From Clostridia bacterium (GTDB lineage: Bacteria > Bacillota > Clostridia > Oscillospirales > Acutalibacteraceae): 8,430 nucleotides of DNA. How positions within the stretch are numbered: position 1 is the first letter of the stretch; every line of letters begins with the position of its first letter. The translations under genes were made by a program, and so were the position numbers. Location: NCBI GenBank assembly GCA_900771185.1, contig CAAGND010000002.1:1-8430 (forward strand), read 5' to 3'. The notes beneath the pieces are model-generated. The model saw only the letters and a program-made list of their open reading frames with translations. It was not told the origin of the DNA and made no database searches. This document shows, in pieces, positions 1 to 4,935 of the stretch.

Positions 1-45
1 ACGATTATTTTGATTAAAAGTAAAAAATGAACAGGGGAGAGAAAA

Positions 46-903
46 ATGAAAAAGAAAACAAAGATAATTATTTCGGTTGTTTGCGCCGTTCTGGCGGTGT
101 GCATCGCGGCCGTGGCGTACAGTATGCTCAGAGTCAAAAAAATTGAGGCGAAAGATACGCTGACGCTCTCCTCGGTGGACGGAGTTGACGCGCAGAACAT
201 AACCCTCACGGCGCACAGGGGGCTTAGCTCACAGGAACCCGAGAATACGCTTCCGGCGATCAAGGCGGCATGCGAGGCCGGGTTTGACTATGTTGAGTTT
301 GACATCAGGCAGACATCTGACGGCGAATGGGTGGTTATGCACGATGACAAGCTCAGGCGCATGACTGACGGCAGCGGCAAGGTGAGCGGGCATACATATA
401 ACGAAATTCTCAATGTTAATATTGACAACGGAGCTAATATTGACAACTATACCTCATTGAAGGTTCCGACCTTCTCAGAGGTTATGGAGCTGATGGAGCC
501 GTTCTATCCCGATGTCCGTCCGATGATTGAAATAAAAGGCGCGAACGCCGAAAATCTCGGTTCACTTGTAAATATTATTAAAGAGTATGAGCAGAGCGGA
601 AAGAGCACGGTTATAATATCGTTTGATATCGAGGTGTTAAAGGTGCTCAAAGCCGAGTGCCCGAATCAGGACTACTGGTATCTCACCTCCAAGCTCAGCG
701 ACGAAGCTCTCGAGATATGCAGGGAAAACGGAATGCGCGCCGCTTTTGACGGCAACGATTCTGACAATACCGTCAGCAGAATAAACACTTTCTCAAACGC
801 GGGAATAGAGCTTGCCGCGTGGACTATTGACGATCCGGAGGTTATGAAAACCCTCTATAACGCCGGCGTGAGATATTTCACGACCAACAGAATAATACCG
901 TAA
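46..903 (+). CDS. Membrane-anchored glycerophosphodiester phosphodiesterase (GDPD family)
   Basis: Predicted to hydrolyse glycerophosphodiesters, or a related phosphodiester such as a lipoteichoic-acid or lipid headgroup, to glycerol-3-phosphate and an alcohol. The 285-residue product begins with a lysine-rich stretch and a hydrophobic segment (about residues 7-27) with no clear cleavage site, so it is probably an N-terminal anchor with the enzyme outside the membrane. The GDPD barrel follows: H57-R-G, E66-N, the E84-F-D metal-binding segment, catalytic-type H99-D-D, E162-I-K164, and W259-T near the end. All the usual catalytic and metal positions appear present. The ATG at 46 is preceded by AGGGGAG at a good distance; an ATG at 27 is in another frame. 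It stands alone in the visible window. Family assignment is firm, substrate unknown. Confidence 0.93.
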   Translation: MKKKTKIIISVVCAVLAVCIAAVAYSMLRVKKIEAKDTLTLSSVDGVDAQNITLTAHRGLSSQEPENTLPAIKAACEAGFDYVEFDIRQTSDGEWVVMHDDKLRRMTDGSGKVSGHTYNEILNVNIDNGANIDNYTSLKVPTFSEVMELMEPFYPDVRPMIEIKGANAENLGSLVNIIKEYEQSGKSTVIISFDIEVLKVLKAECPNQDYWYLTSKLSDEALEICRENGMRAAFDGNDSDNTVSRINTFSNAGIELAAWTIDDPEVMKTLYNAGVRYFTTNRIIP

Positions 904-945
904 TGACAGCAGATTCACAATGCGGGAAAAGCGTTCGGGATATAG

Positions 946-973
946 GCTGCCGGCACTGTGCGATATCGGCAGC
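946..973. repeat. Short inverted repeat in the spacer after the GDPD gene
   Basis: GCTGCCG (946-952) and CGGCAGC (967-973) are perfect 7-bp inverted arms around a 14-base loop that itself contains GCACTGTGC. No T-run follows, so this is not a classic terminator. It could be an mRNA 3' stem; function unknown. Confidence 0.4.
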
Positions 974-1011
974 TCATCGTTCGATGTATGATATCTGAAT
1001 GTAATATTACA

Positions 1012-1064
1012 AAGCGAAGAATCTTTTGTGACTTTAACAGCTTCAAGGATTATTCGCCTTTTTT
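1012..1064 (+). terminator. Terminator-like hairpin downstream of the GDPD gene
   Basis: CGAAGAATC (1015-1023) pairs with GATTATTCG (1048-1056) with one mismatch. The stem extends by a few weaker pairs on both sides, has a loop of about 18 bases, and is followed by six T residues (1059-1064). This fits a Rho-independent terminator for the GDPD transcript, though the loop is long. The left arm contains AGCGAAGAATCTTTT (1013-1027), found again inside the inverted-repeat element at 3890-3904, so the hairpin may derive from a decayed copy of that repeat. Confidence 0.5.
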
Positions 1065-1126
1065 ATAATCGGTATACCGGTAATTTATCTGTTGCACGCC
1101 TACCGATAAAATTTTTTAAAAAAGTG

Positions 1127-1155
1127 TTGACAAGTGAAAAGAAGTGTGATATAAA
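1127..1155 (+). promoter_or_regulatory. Sigma-A-type promoter of perR-rbr
   Basis: A perfect -35 box TTGACA (1127-1132), a 17-base spacer and a -10 box TATAAA (1150-1155) preceded by an extended -10 TG (1147-1148). Transcription should begin near 1162, about 30 bases before the perR start codon. The -10 box and start point lie inside the 31-bp palindrome, so a bound repressor would block RNA polymerase. This is the strongest-looking promoter in the window. Confidence 0.85.
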
Positions 1156-1181
1156 TAATAATAGTAACTATTACTATTTAT
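1151..1181. promoter_or_regulatory. Fur/PerR-type operator: 31-bp near-perfect palindrome
   Basis: The sequence is symmetric about base 1166, with 14 of 15 arm positions complementary (only 1158/1174 mismatch). Its core, TAATAGT-A-ACTATTA (1159-1173), is a perfect 7-1-7 inverted repeat, the architecture of Fur, PerR and Zur boxes. It overlaps the -10 box and predicted start point of a gene coding for a Fur-family protein, so autorepression is the natural reading. The core differs from the Bacillus PerR consensus (TTATAATNATTATAA) mainly in the innermost bases. Confidence 0.8.
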
Positions 1182-1193
1182 GAGGTGCGCAAA

Positions 1194-1565
1194 ATGAGAC
1201 ACTCGGAACAGCGGGAAACAATTCTGCGAGTTGTCAAGGCTGCTCATGACCACCCGACTGCGGATACGATATATTCGAGGGTTCGTCTGGAAATTCCGAA
1301 TATCAGTCTCGGAACGGTCTACCGCAATCTCAAGAGCCTTGCCGATATCGGCGAGCTTGACACGATGGAGACGCTCGACAAGAGCATACACTATGACGGC
1401 AACACAACGCCTCACAGGCACTTTATATGCAGAAAATGCTCGAGGATAATCGACCTGTTTTTTGAAGTCGAACAGCCCGAGGAGCTCGAAATGATGGGGC
1501 TTCTTGTTGAGAGCGAAAAAAGTATCTATTACGGGCTTTGCCCGGACTGCTTAGACGCAGAATGA
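1194..1565 (+). CDS. perR: Fur-family transcriptional repressor, PerR-like peroxide sensor
   Basis: A 123-residue metal-dependent repressor. The winged helix covers about residues 5-60 (HPTAD at 20-24, recognition-helix motif SLGTVYRNL at 38-46). The C-terminal half has structural-zinc cysteines C79/C82 and C116/C119. Candidate regulatory-metal ligands H20, D68, H74, H76 and D87 match the spacing of H37, D85, H91, H93 and D104 in Bacillus PerR. The aspartate at D87, where Fur has glutamate, is known to favour peroxide sensing by histidine oxidation. I chose the ATG at 1194 because GAGGTG (1182-1187) lies six bases before it; an in-frame GTG at 1185 would overlap this ribosome binding site. 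It is followed 63 bp later by rubrerythrin, a typical PerR target, and sits behind a self-overlapping operator. A generic Fur or Zur role is less likely. Confidence 0.87.
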   Translation: MRHSEQRETILRVVKAAHDHPTADTIYSRVRLEIPNISLGTVYRNLKSLADIGELDTMETLDKSIHYDGNTTPHRHFICRKCSRIIDLFFEVEQPEELEMMGLLVESEKSIYYGLCPDCLDAE

Positions 1566-1589
1566 CGGCTGACGGCTTTGCCGAGCCGT
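1565..1589 (+). other. Intercistronic hairpin between perR and rubrerythrin
   Basis: ACGGCT (1565-1570) pairs with AGCCGT (1584-1589), and CGGC (1573-1576) with GCCG (1580-1583), closing a TTT loop with a two-base bulge. It starts at the last base of the perR stop codon and includes a tandem GACGGCT duplication (1564-1577). Only three T residues follow, so it is more likely a processing or stability element, or a weak attenuator, than a full terminator. Confidence 0.45.
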
Positions 1590-1628
1590 TTGAAAATAAA
1601 AATATAATTTTAAAGGAGATAAGTTGTT

Positions 1629-2171
1629 ATGAAAAAGTTTGTATGTTCAGTTTGCGGTTATGTTCATGAGGGAGATTCCGCTCCCGAGTTCTGCCCCCAG
1701 TGCAAGGCTCCCGCTTCAAAGTTTGTTGAGCAGAGCGGCGAGATGAACTGGGCTGCCGAGCATGTTGTCGGCGTTGCACAGGGTGTTGACGAGGAGATCA
1801 TCGAGGGTCTGAGAATGAACTTCAACGGTGAGTGCACCGAGGTCGGCATGTACCTTGCGATGGCGAGAGTGGCTCACAGAGAGGGCTATCCTGAGATCGG
1901 TCTATATTGGGAGAAGGCCGCTTATGAAGAGGCTGAACACGCTGCAAAGTTTGCGGAACTTCTCGGCGAGGTTGTCACCGATTCCACCAAGAAGAACCTT
2001 GAGATGAGAGTTGAGGCTGAGAACGGCGCGACAAAGGGCAAGACCGACCTTGCAAAGCTTGCCAAGGAGAAGGGTCTTGACGCTATCCATGACACAGTAC
2101 ATGAGATGGCTCGTGACGAGGCCAGACACGGTAAGGCTTTTGAGGGACTTCTCAAGAGATATTTCGGTTAA
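1629..2171 (+). CDS. rbr: Reverse rubrerythrin (N-terminal rubredoxin domain, C-terminal diiron domain)
   Basis: A non-haem diiron peroxidase that reduces hydrogen peroxide, and in clostridia is linked to oxygen reduction, in the cytoplasm with electrons from NAD(P)H via redox partners. The 180-residue protein starts with a rubredoxin-like Fe(Cys)4 site (C6-S-V-C9 and C22-P-Q-C25). A four-helix ferritin-like domain follows, with diiron ligand candidates E68/E71, E101-A-E-H104, E131 and E164-A-R-H167. Classical rubrerythrins carry rubredoxin at the C-terminus; here the order is swapped, as in the described reverse rubrerythrins of Clostridium. AAGGAG (1613-1618) precedes the ATG by ten bases. 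It is probably cotranscribed with perR from the operator-controlled promoter and so induced by peroxide. A strong terminator follows. No key residue appears missing. Confidence 0.93.
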   Translation: MKKFVCSVCGYVHEGDSAPEFCPQCKAPASKFVEQSGEMNWAAEHVVGVAQGVDEEIIEGLRMNFNGECTEVGMYLAMARVAHREGYPEIGLYWEKAAYEEAEHAAKFAELLGEVVTDSTKKNLEMRVEAENGATKGKTDLAKLAKEKGLDAIHDTVHEMARDEARHGKAFEGLLKRYFG

Positions 2172-2186
2172 TAGTTCGAAAAACAC

Positions 2187-2217
2187 AAAAGGCGTCTGCG
2201 TTTGCAGGCGCCTTTTT
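2187..2217 (+). terminator. Intrinsic terminator of perR-rbr, probably bidirectional
   Basis: GGCGTCTGC (2191-2199) pairs with GCAGGCGCC (2204-2212), with one G-T wobble and a GTTT loop. Flanking A residues (2187-2190) pair with the T-run (2213-2217). On the minus strand the stem is followed by a T-rich stretch, so it may also stop the convergent HAD transcript. Confidence 0.9.
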
Positions 2218-2301
2218 ATATGATTTTGTGTGTGCATCGCTCTCTGAGAGCCGGCAAATATGAAAAATTTCTTTATGTGTTTACCCGTAAAGCCAAAAAT
2301 A

Positions 2302-3171
2302 TCATCTTCTGCAATTGCATTTTGATTCACCCTTCTGCCGATCGTGCTCGCTGTCGAGCGTGCTTGAAATGGCTATGCGGCGAATGATGTTTTTGACTGT
2401 TATATCAAGCTCGCTGCCCTCGGAATAGTCCGCGGCAAAAGCGAAATCCACACGGTTGTGATAGAGCAGGTCGCTGACCCCCTCAAGCTGTTTTTCCTCG
2501 TTGTTGTGAACGGCGATAGAGCAGCCGCCGTATGCTTTGACCATCTTCATGCACGGCACGTCGGAGAGCCCGTCGCCGATATAGAGCATGTTGGAAAACG
2601 GAACCCGGCGTCCCTCATCAGGAGTTGAACGGTTTAAATCGATGTCGTTGGAAACGTCAAGAACGCCTTTGTTTATCCGATAGACGAACTGTGTCTTTGA
2701 GGTGTAGTTGACCGCCGTCTTGGGCCACACGGCTTCGCCGTTTTCGTCATAGAGAAATTCGCAGGCAAAAATTTCCTTGAAACAACCGCCGATTTTTGAA
2801 CCCTCGATTATCTCTTTAAGCCCGGAGGACAGCACATAGTGCTCAACGATTATCCCGTTTTCCTCGCCGAAGCGGTTGAGGCGTTCAAACCACTCGGGAA
2901 GCCCGGCGAAAAACTCAATCGAGCTGCCGCACTGCATGACACTATCTCTTGTCAGAGGTATTCCGCGCTCTCTGGACTTCTGAATCATAATGTACATGTA
3001 CGAAAGTATTTTGTCCATGTGCTCGTCATCGGCATAACCGTTCGCAAGCTGCCAGAAATCGGGAGCGCTCATGCCTATGCTTGGGATAAACTGGTATTCC
3101 TGCATGTCTTTCGGACACAGGGTTTTGTCAAAGTCATAGAGAATTGCGGCTATCGGCTGTTTTTGATTCAT
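2302..3171 (-). CDS. HAD-superfamily phosphatase, phosphoserine-phosphatase-like
   Basis: A 289-residue cytosolic hydrolase, presumably a magnesium-dependent phosphomonoesterase. Visible HAD motifs are D13-F-D-K-T17 (nucleophile and acid/base aspartates), V113-L-S-S116 (motif II), K159 (candidate motif III lysine) and G199-D-G-L-S-D204 (motif IV magnesium site). About 90 residues between motifs I and II form a helical C1-type cap, as in phosphoserine phosphatase relatives. The start is well supported: GGAGGTG lies eight bases upstream of the ATG. Its start is 38 bp from the stop of the ArsC-family gene on the same strand, so the two are probably cotranscribed. The C-terminal tail (about residues 260-289) is polar and basic, and probably disordered. 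Substrate cannot be told from sequence. Confidence 0.88.
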   Translation of the reverse strand: MNQKQPIAAILYDFDKTLCPKDMQEYQFIPSIGMSAPDFWQLANGYADDEHMDKILSYMYIMIQKSRERGIPLTRDSVMQCGSSIEFFAGLPEWFERLNRFGEENGIIVEHYVLSSGLKEIIEGSKIGGCFKEIFACEFLYDENGEAVWPKTAVNYTSKTQFVYRINKGVLDVSNDIDLNRSTPDEGRRVPFSNMLYIGDGLSDVPCMKMVKAYGGCSIAVHNNEEKQLEGVSDLLYHNRVDFAFAADYSEGSELDITVKNIIRRIAISSTLDSEHDRQKGESKCNCRR

Positions 3172-3181
3172 TACAGATGCA

Positions 3182-3206
3182 CCTCCGCCTTATAAAAAAG
3201 TATTTA
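3182..3206 (-). repeat. AT-only palindrome between the ArsC-family and HAD genes
   Basis: In the 38-bp gap on the minus strand, AAGTA and TACTT arms around TAAA are flanked by runs of A before and T after. It could form a weak AT-only hairpin. With no G-C stem it is unlikely to terminate fully but could reduce transcription into the HAD gene. Confidence 0.3.
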
Positions 3207-3209
3207 TAC

Positions 3210-3563
3210 TTATTTTTTGAGAGCTTTTTCCCACTCGGCTTCCCTGAAGCCGACCAACACGGTTGAGCCGTCAACGATTATGGGACGTTTGACGAGCATG
3301 CCGTCGCTTGAGAGAAGCTCATATTGCTCCTCCTCGCTCATTGAGGGGAGCTTGCTTTTCAGCTGCATGGATTTATAAAGCAGACCGCTTGTGTTGAAAA
3401 AGCGCTTCAACTCAAGTCCGCTCATTTTATGCCAGGCACTCAGCTCATCGGCGGTGGGGTTTTGCTCCTTGATATTTCTGTCCTCATATGAGAACCCGTT
3501 TTCGTCAAGCCACTTCTTTGCCTTTTGGCAGGTTGAACATTTAGGATATTCTATAAAAAGCAT
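3210..3563 (-). CDS. ArsC/Spx-family thioredoxin-fold protein (YusI-like)
   Basis: A 117-residue protein of the ArsC/Spx/YffB family. The N-terminal motif Y6-P-K-C-S-T-C12 gives a C9-x-x-C12 pair; later family marks are F55-F-N-T-S-G60, the L84-S-S-D-G-M89 segment and K92-R-P-I with the conserved R93-P94. The pattern resembles Bacillus YusI, whose function is not established, more than true arsenate reductases; Spx-type RNA-polymerase binding is possible but not shown. A thiol-disulfide or glutathione-independent reductase role is inference. GGAGG lies seven bases upstream of the ATG, overlapping the edge of the palindrome GAACGTTC (3576-3583). It is the first gene of a minus-strand pair with the HAD phosphatase. 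There are no neighbouring arsenic-resistance genes (no ArsR, ArsB or ACR3), so arsenate detoxification is not supported by context. Confidence 0.88.
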   Translation of the reverse strand: MLFIEYPKCSTCQKAKKWLDENGFSYEDRNIKEQNPTADELSAWHKMSGLELKRFFNTSGLLYKSMQLKSKLPSMSEEEQYELLSSDGMLVKRPIIVDGSTVLVGFREAEWEKALKK

Positions 3564-3725
3564 TCTTTAGCCTCCGAACGTTCATTTTGATATATATTAC
3601 GCCCTTATAACAGAGTGTACCAAAATTAACATGAAAATGCAACATATATGTATGTCAACAGTATTATGCACATTATTTTGTGGAAAACTTTGTGCAACAT
3701 TCCGTGTTCCGTTCAGTGCTTTATG

Positions 3726-3734
3726 TGGTATAAT
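3726..3734 (+). promoter_or_regulatory. Extended -10 promoter candidate
   Basis: TGG followed by TATAAT (3729-3734) is an extended -10 element with a perfect -10 hexamer. The -35 region (about 3706-3711, GTTCCG) is poor, which extended -10 promoters tolerate. Transcription would start near 3741, pointing at the two inverted-repeat elements and, 350 bases on, nrdG. It could serve a long nrdG leader or a small untranslated RNA. Confidence 0.4.
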
Positions 3735-3816
3735 AATCAAACGTAATATGCATGGATTGGGTTTTGGGATGTGGAAATCAGAGATTAATCCTATAGTTCA
3801 GCGATATTATTTCGCG

Positions 3817-3872
3817 TTTTTATTCCGGCAGTGGAGGGCCTCTGTGTCCCCGCGAAATTGCCGCAATAAAAA
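3817..3872. repeat. 56-bp inverted repeat with 14-bp arms
   Basis: TTTTTATTCCGGCA (3817-3830) and TGCCGCAATAAAAA (3859-3872) are inverted copies with one mismatch. They enclose 28 bases that contain further self-complementary G/C runs (GAGGGCCTC). No T-run follows on either strand beyond those in the arms. It stops two bases before the next inverted-repeat element. Possible roles are a structured RNA, a bidirectional terminator-like stem or a small repeat insertion. Confidence 0.6.
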
Positions 3873-3874
3873 TC

Positions 3875-3957
3875 TGTCATTCTGAGTGCAGCGAAGAATC
3901 TTTTAGAACCTCACAACGGGGCTAAGATTTTTCGTCATTCCGTTCCTCAGAATGACA
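3875..3957. repeat. MITE-like element with 12-bp perfect terminal inverted repeats
   Basis: TGTCATTCTGAG (3875-3886) is the exact reverse complement of CTCAGAATGACA (3946-3957). Inside, the arms continue imperfectly (CGAAGAATCTT on the left against AAGATTTTTCG on the right), and a further GTCATTC copy lies at 3934-3940, so most of the 83 bp can fold into one hairpin. The TCATTCTGAG...GCGAAGAATCT wording resembles a dispersed repeat I recall from many bacterial genomes, which I cannot verify here. It encodes no protein. It is either a non-autonomous transposable remnant or a REP-like intergenic repeat. Confidence 0.65.
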
Positions 3958-4053
3958 CGTTCCTTTATCCACGGAGTACGGAGACCATAGCTTCCTGCAA
4001 CGGTATAATCCACAGGTGCCGCCCGCTTAGCTGCCGCGGCGATTTTTCGAAAC

Positions 4054-4081
4054 CTGACAATCTGTCAGCAAAACTTATAAA
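4054..4081 (+). promoter_or_regulatory. Candidate promoter immediately upstream of nrdG
   Basis: CTGACA (4054-4059, five of six to consensus), a 16-base spacer and TATAAA (4076-4081). The -35 is one half of the perfect inverted repeat CTGACA-ATC-TGTCAG (4054-4068), which could be an operator. The predicted start near 4088 is only about seven bases before the nrdG GTG, which would give a nearly leaderless message. This is doubtful unless transcription starts further upstream. Confidence 0.3.
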
Positions 4082-4094
4082 AAGAAGTGATTCG

Positions 4095-4787
4095 GTGAAA
4101 ATAAGAGGTCTGCAAAAATTAACATTGCTCGATTTCCCGGGCAAAACGGGGTGCACGGTGTTCCTGGGCGGATGCAATTTCCGCTGCCCGTTCTGCCAGA
4201 ATTCCGAGCTTATTATGCCCGGCGCCGATGCCTATGAGATGGCGGAGGATGAGTTCTTTTCATTTCTCAAAAAGCGCAGAGGCATTCTTGACGGGGTCTG
4301 CGTCAGCGGCGGAGAGCCGCTCATCAACAAGGGCGTGGAGGATTTCATTGCGGAAATCAAGGATATGGGCTATCTTGTCAAGCTTGACACGAACGGAACC
4401 TTTCCCGAAAAGCTCCGCACTCTCGGCGAGAGAGGACTTGTGGACTATGTTGCGATGGATATCAAAAACTCTCCGGAAAAATATGCTGAGACTGTCGGGC
4501 TGCCGTCGTTTGATATCACGCCTGTCTGCGAAAGTGTCGGCTATCTGATGAACGGCTCTCTCGATTTTGAGTTCAGAACCACCGTCGTCAAAGAGCTTCA
4601 CAGCGCGGAGGACTTTGAGAAGATAGGCGAATGGCTTCAGGGGAATGAAAAATTTTTCCTTCAGCAGTTCACCGATTCGCAGTTCGTTCTTCAAAAGGGG
4701 CTGAGCGCATACGAGCCGGACGAGCTTCGCGCCTTGGCTGATATACTGCGGCGCCGCATACCGGCGACACAAGTGCGCGGGATATAG
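4095..4787 (+). CDS. nrdG: Anaerobic ribonucleotide reductase activating enzyme (radical SAM)
   Basis: A radical-SAM activase that uses a [4Fe-4S] cluster and S-adenosylmethionine to generate the glycyl radical on NrdD. In the 230-residue product the cluster motif is C27-N-F-R-C31-P-F-C34, in the context LDFPGK...FLGGCNFRCPFCQN typical of the NrdG2/PFL-activase-like subgroup. The SAM-binding S71-G-G-E-P75 follows, then L-D-T-N-G (about 96-100) and D-Y-V-A-M-D-I-K. It is longer than the E. coli type (about 150 residues). The start is a GTG with only a weak ribosome binding site (AAGAAGTGAT, 4082-4091); no in-frame ATG exists upstream, and the conserved MKIRGLQK-like opening supports it. It precedes its substrate gene nrdD by 148 bp, the reverse of the common nrdD-nrdG order. 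nrdD has its own promoter. Confidence 0.94.
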   Translation: MKIRGLQKLTLLDFPGKTGCTVFLGGCNFRCPFCQNSELIMPGADAYEMAEDEFFSFLKKRRGILDGVCVSGGEPLINKGVEDFIAEIKDMGYLVKLDTNGTFPEKLRTLGERGLVDYVAMDIKNSPEKYAETVGLPSFDITPVCESVGYLMNGSLDFEFRTTVVKELHSAEDFEKIGEWLQGNEKFFLQQFTDSQFVLQKGLSAYEPDELRALADILRRRIPATQVRGI

Positions 4788-4820
4788 ATACGCACATCTT
4801 GTATGAAGAAATAAAAATTT

Positions 4821-4868
4821 ATACAACATATTGTGATTTCATATTGACTTTTACCTTGGCTATAGTTA
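4821..4868. promoter_or_regulatory. Candidate tandem NrdR boxes upstream of nrdD
   Basis: Box 1 (4821-4836) matches the NrdR consensus acaCwAtATaTwGtgt, as I remember it, at 13 of 16 positions, including the CwA and ATwG cores. Box 2 (4853-4868) lies 32 bp further, a usual spacing for paired NrdR boxes; only its right half (TATAG) matches well, about 9 of 16. Box 1 lies just upstream of the -35 and box 2 runs into the -10, so NrdR-ATP/dATP binding would repress nrdD. The weak second box is the main doubt. Confidence 0.5.
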
Positions 4869-4872
4869 TAAT
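4844..4872 (+). promoter_or_regulatory. Sigma-A-type promoter of nrdD
   Basis: TTGACT (4844-4849), 17-base spacer, TATAAT (4867-4872). Start predicted near 4879, giving a leader of about 57 bases before the nrdD ATG. This shows that nrdD need not depend on nrdG transcription. Confidence 0.8.
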
Positions 4873-4935
4873 TTGTATCAGATACGGTGAGCGGAAACGC
4901 GGCCGAAAAAATAAATTCAGGGGGTTAACCGAAAA

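Larger units (their letters stand above)
3564..4094. other. 531-bp intergenic region with inverted repeats and no credible gene
   Basis: This gap separates the divergent ArsC-family gene and nrdG. The only longish open frame (plus, 3631-3885) has no ribosome binding site or recognisable domain and runs into the repeat, so I do not call it. The stretch holds an extended -10 promoter (3726-3734), an inverted repeat at 3817-3872, an 83-bp MITE-like element at 3875-3957, a lone TATAAT (4004-4009) with no good -35, a GCCGCGGC palindrome (4033-4040) and a promoter-like pair just before nrdG. On the minus strand a TTGACA (plus 3653-3658) lacks a matching -10, so the arsC-family promoter is not resolved. 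Confidence 0.7.

Noticed and set aside
417..447. Direct repeat TAATATTGACAAC (417-429 and 435-447) inside the GDPD gene
   Set aside because: It encodes an in-frame NIDN repeat in a loop region; similar wording is common in this family, so it is probably not a recent duplication or a regulatory site.
1185..1193. GTG at 1185 as the start of perR
   Set aside because: It overlaps the GAGGTG ribosome binding site, which is correctly spaced for the ATG at 1194.
1629..1702. Separate rubredoxin gene
   Set aside because: The CxxC pairs at residues 6-9 and 22-25 are in frame with the diiron domain with no stop; it is the N-terminal domain of a reverse rubrerythrin.
3210..3563. Arsenate reductase operon
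   Set aside because: The protein belongs to the ArsC fold family but resembles YusI, and no arsR, arsB or ACR3 gene is present.
3642..3651. ACATATATGT palindrome as an NrdR box or operator
   Set aside because: Spacing of the conserved C and G does not fit the NrdR consensus, and a 10-bp AT-rich palindrome is weak evidence for any specific site.
3631..3885. 84-codon plus-strand open frame in the large gap
   Set aside because: No ribosome binding site, no recognisable domain, unusual composition, and it ends inside the inverted-repeat element; better explained as chance.
3813..3957. CRISPR-like repeat-spacer array
   Set aside because: The repeats are inverted arms of two elements, not regularly spaced direct repeats, and there are no cas genes.
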